From Actinomycetota bacterium (GTDB lineage: Bacteria; Actinomycetota; Actinomycetes; Nanopelagicales; Nanopelagicaceae), in NCBI GenBank assembly GCA_010032085.1, contig RGYL01000047.1, forward strand, positions 1 to 6,541: a stretch of DNA of 6,541 nucleotides. The letters are read 5' to 3'. Of the stretch, positions 5,915 through 6,541 are shown one piece after another. A program made the position numbers and the translations under genes. Positions within the stretch are counted from its first letter, which is position 1. Every line of letters starts with the position of its first letter. The notes beneath the pieces were generated by a model, which made no database searches, was not told the origin of the DNA, and saw only the letters and a list, made by a program, of their open reading frames with translations.

Positions 5915-6541
5915 TTAGCTGTGAAGCTGGCCTACAGTGCTATCCCAACCCGAGACATCTTCGGGCTTTCGTGGCGCCTTTCCGATGTAACGGGCCGATG
6001 GGCGAATTAATCTTCCAGTCTTCTTCTGTTCCAAGATGTGCGCAGCCCAGCCAGCTGTACGAGCTGAAGTAAACATAGGAGTGAACATATGGGGTGGAAC
6101 TTCGGCAAAATCAAGAAGTACGGCGGCCCAAAATTCAACGTTGGTTTCAAGAACTCGATCAGGGCGACGCTCTCTTAATTCAGCAAGCGCTGCCTCTTCC
6201 AATGCTTTAGCAACTTCATATCGTGGTGCACCCAACTCTTCGCAAGTGCGACGAAGCGTTCTTGAGCGTGGATCTTGTGCTCGATAGACGCGATGACCAA
6301 ATCCCATCAGACGCTCACCTTTATCGAGAAGTTCTTTTACATAAGCGCGCGCATCGCCGCGTTGTTCAACAGCTTGAATCATATGTAGCACACGAGATGG
6401 CGCTCCGCCGTGTAGTGGTCCACTCATTGCTCCGATTGCTCCAGAGATTGAGGCAGCGACATCTGCGCCAGTTGATGCGATAACTCGAGCAGTAAATGTT
6501 GAGGCATTCATTCCATGTTCAGCAGCCGAAACAAAATAAGC
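5915..6541 (-). CDS. citA: Citrate synthase, C-terminal part (5' end outside window)
   Basis: Citrate synthase condenses acetyl-CoA and oxaloacetate to citrate in the TCA cycle, in the cytoplasm. Only the last 208 codons are in the window; the frame stays open to position 6541 with AYFVSAAEHG ahead of the first internal Met, so that Met is not the start. Visible landmarks are the active-site His in EHGMNAST, the second active-site His in GPLHGGAPS, and the signature GFGHRVYRAQDPRS. The third active-site position, usually Asp in NVDF, is Glu here (NVEFWAA, codon at 6134-6136). From memory, this Glu is usual in the actinobacterial citrate synthase 2 (CitA) group, hence the tentative symbol. A 2-methylcitrate synthase is a less likely alternative. 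It converges on the amylase gene with 5 bp between stop codons. Confidence 0.92.
   Translation of the reverse strand, partial: AYFVSAAEHGMNASTFTARVIASTGADVAASISGAIGAMSGPLHGGAPSRVLHMIQAVEQRGDARAYVKELLDKGERLMGFGHRVYRAQDPRSRTLRRTCEELGAPRYEVAKALEEAALAELRERRPDRVLETNVEFWAAVLLDFAEVPPHMFTPMFTSARTAGWAAHILEQKKTGRLIRPSARYIGKAPRKPEDVSGWDSTVGQLHS

Noticed and set aside
6036..6483. Plus-strand reading frames opposite citrate synthase
   Set aside because: They are antisense shadows of strongly conserved citrate synthase sequence.
6509..6511. ATG on the minus strand as the start of a 198-aa citrate synthase
   Set aside because: The frame continues upstream to the window edge with family-typical residues (AAEHG before MNAST), so this Met is internal and the gene is cut by the window.
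1..6541. Mobile elements, CRISPR arrays, tRNA or rRNA genes, prophage or defence genes
   Set aside because: I saw no transposase, regular spacer array, tRNA-like fold or other such signal; the window is filled by metabolic genes.

Overview
The window looks like a chromosomal segment of a moderately low-GC actinobacterium. The best guess is a streamlined freshwater lineage such as the acI/Nanopelagicales group. This rests on three things: the actinobacterial style of the citrate synthase, the packed gene arrangement with TTG starts and near-zero spacing, and the AT-leaning codon use. The organism call is an inference from general knowledge, not a database match.

Layout. Positions 1-176 are a non-coding leader with weak promoter-like boxes, a tandem pair of 15-bp imperfect palindromic repeats and a strong AGGAGG ribosome binding site. 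Four plus-strand genes follow: malE (maltose/maltodextrin-binding protein), malF and malG (the two membrane permeases) and a secreted GH13 alpha-amylase. A perfect 15-bp hairpin with a T-tract lies between malE and malF. malF and malG overlap by 4 bp, and malG is 1 bp from the amylase gene. The right end holds the C-terminal 208 codons of a citrate synthase gene on the minus strand. It converges on the amylase gene with only 5 bp between the two stop codons and runs off the window edge.

How the genes work together. The amylase is exported and should cut starch or glycogen-like alpha-1,4-glucans outside the cell. MalE captures the released maltodextrins, and MalF-MalG carry them across the membrane. 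No ATPase (MalK) gene is present, so the transporter must borrow one encoded elsewhere. The hairpin after malE probably lets much transcription stop there, giving more binding protein than permease. Citrate synthase is a central-metabolism neighbour and probably not part of the unit.

I found no new biological system here. This is a recognisable maltodextrin-utilisation operon. The points worth a second look are the intra-operon terminator, the tandem repeats in the leader, the cysteine-free non-lipoprotein binding protein, the missing ATPase, the amylase C-terminal domain, and the Glu at the usual catalytic Asp position of citrate synthase.
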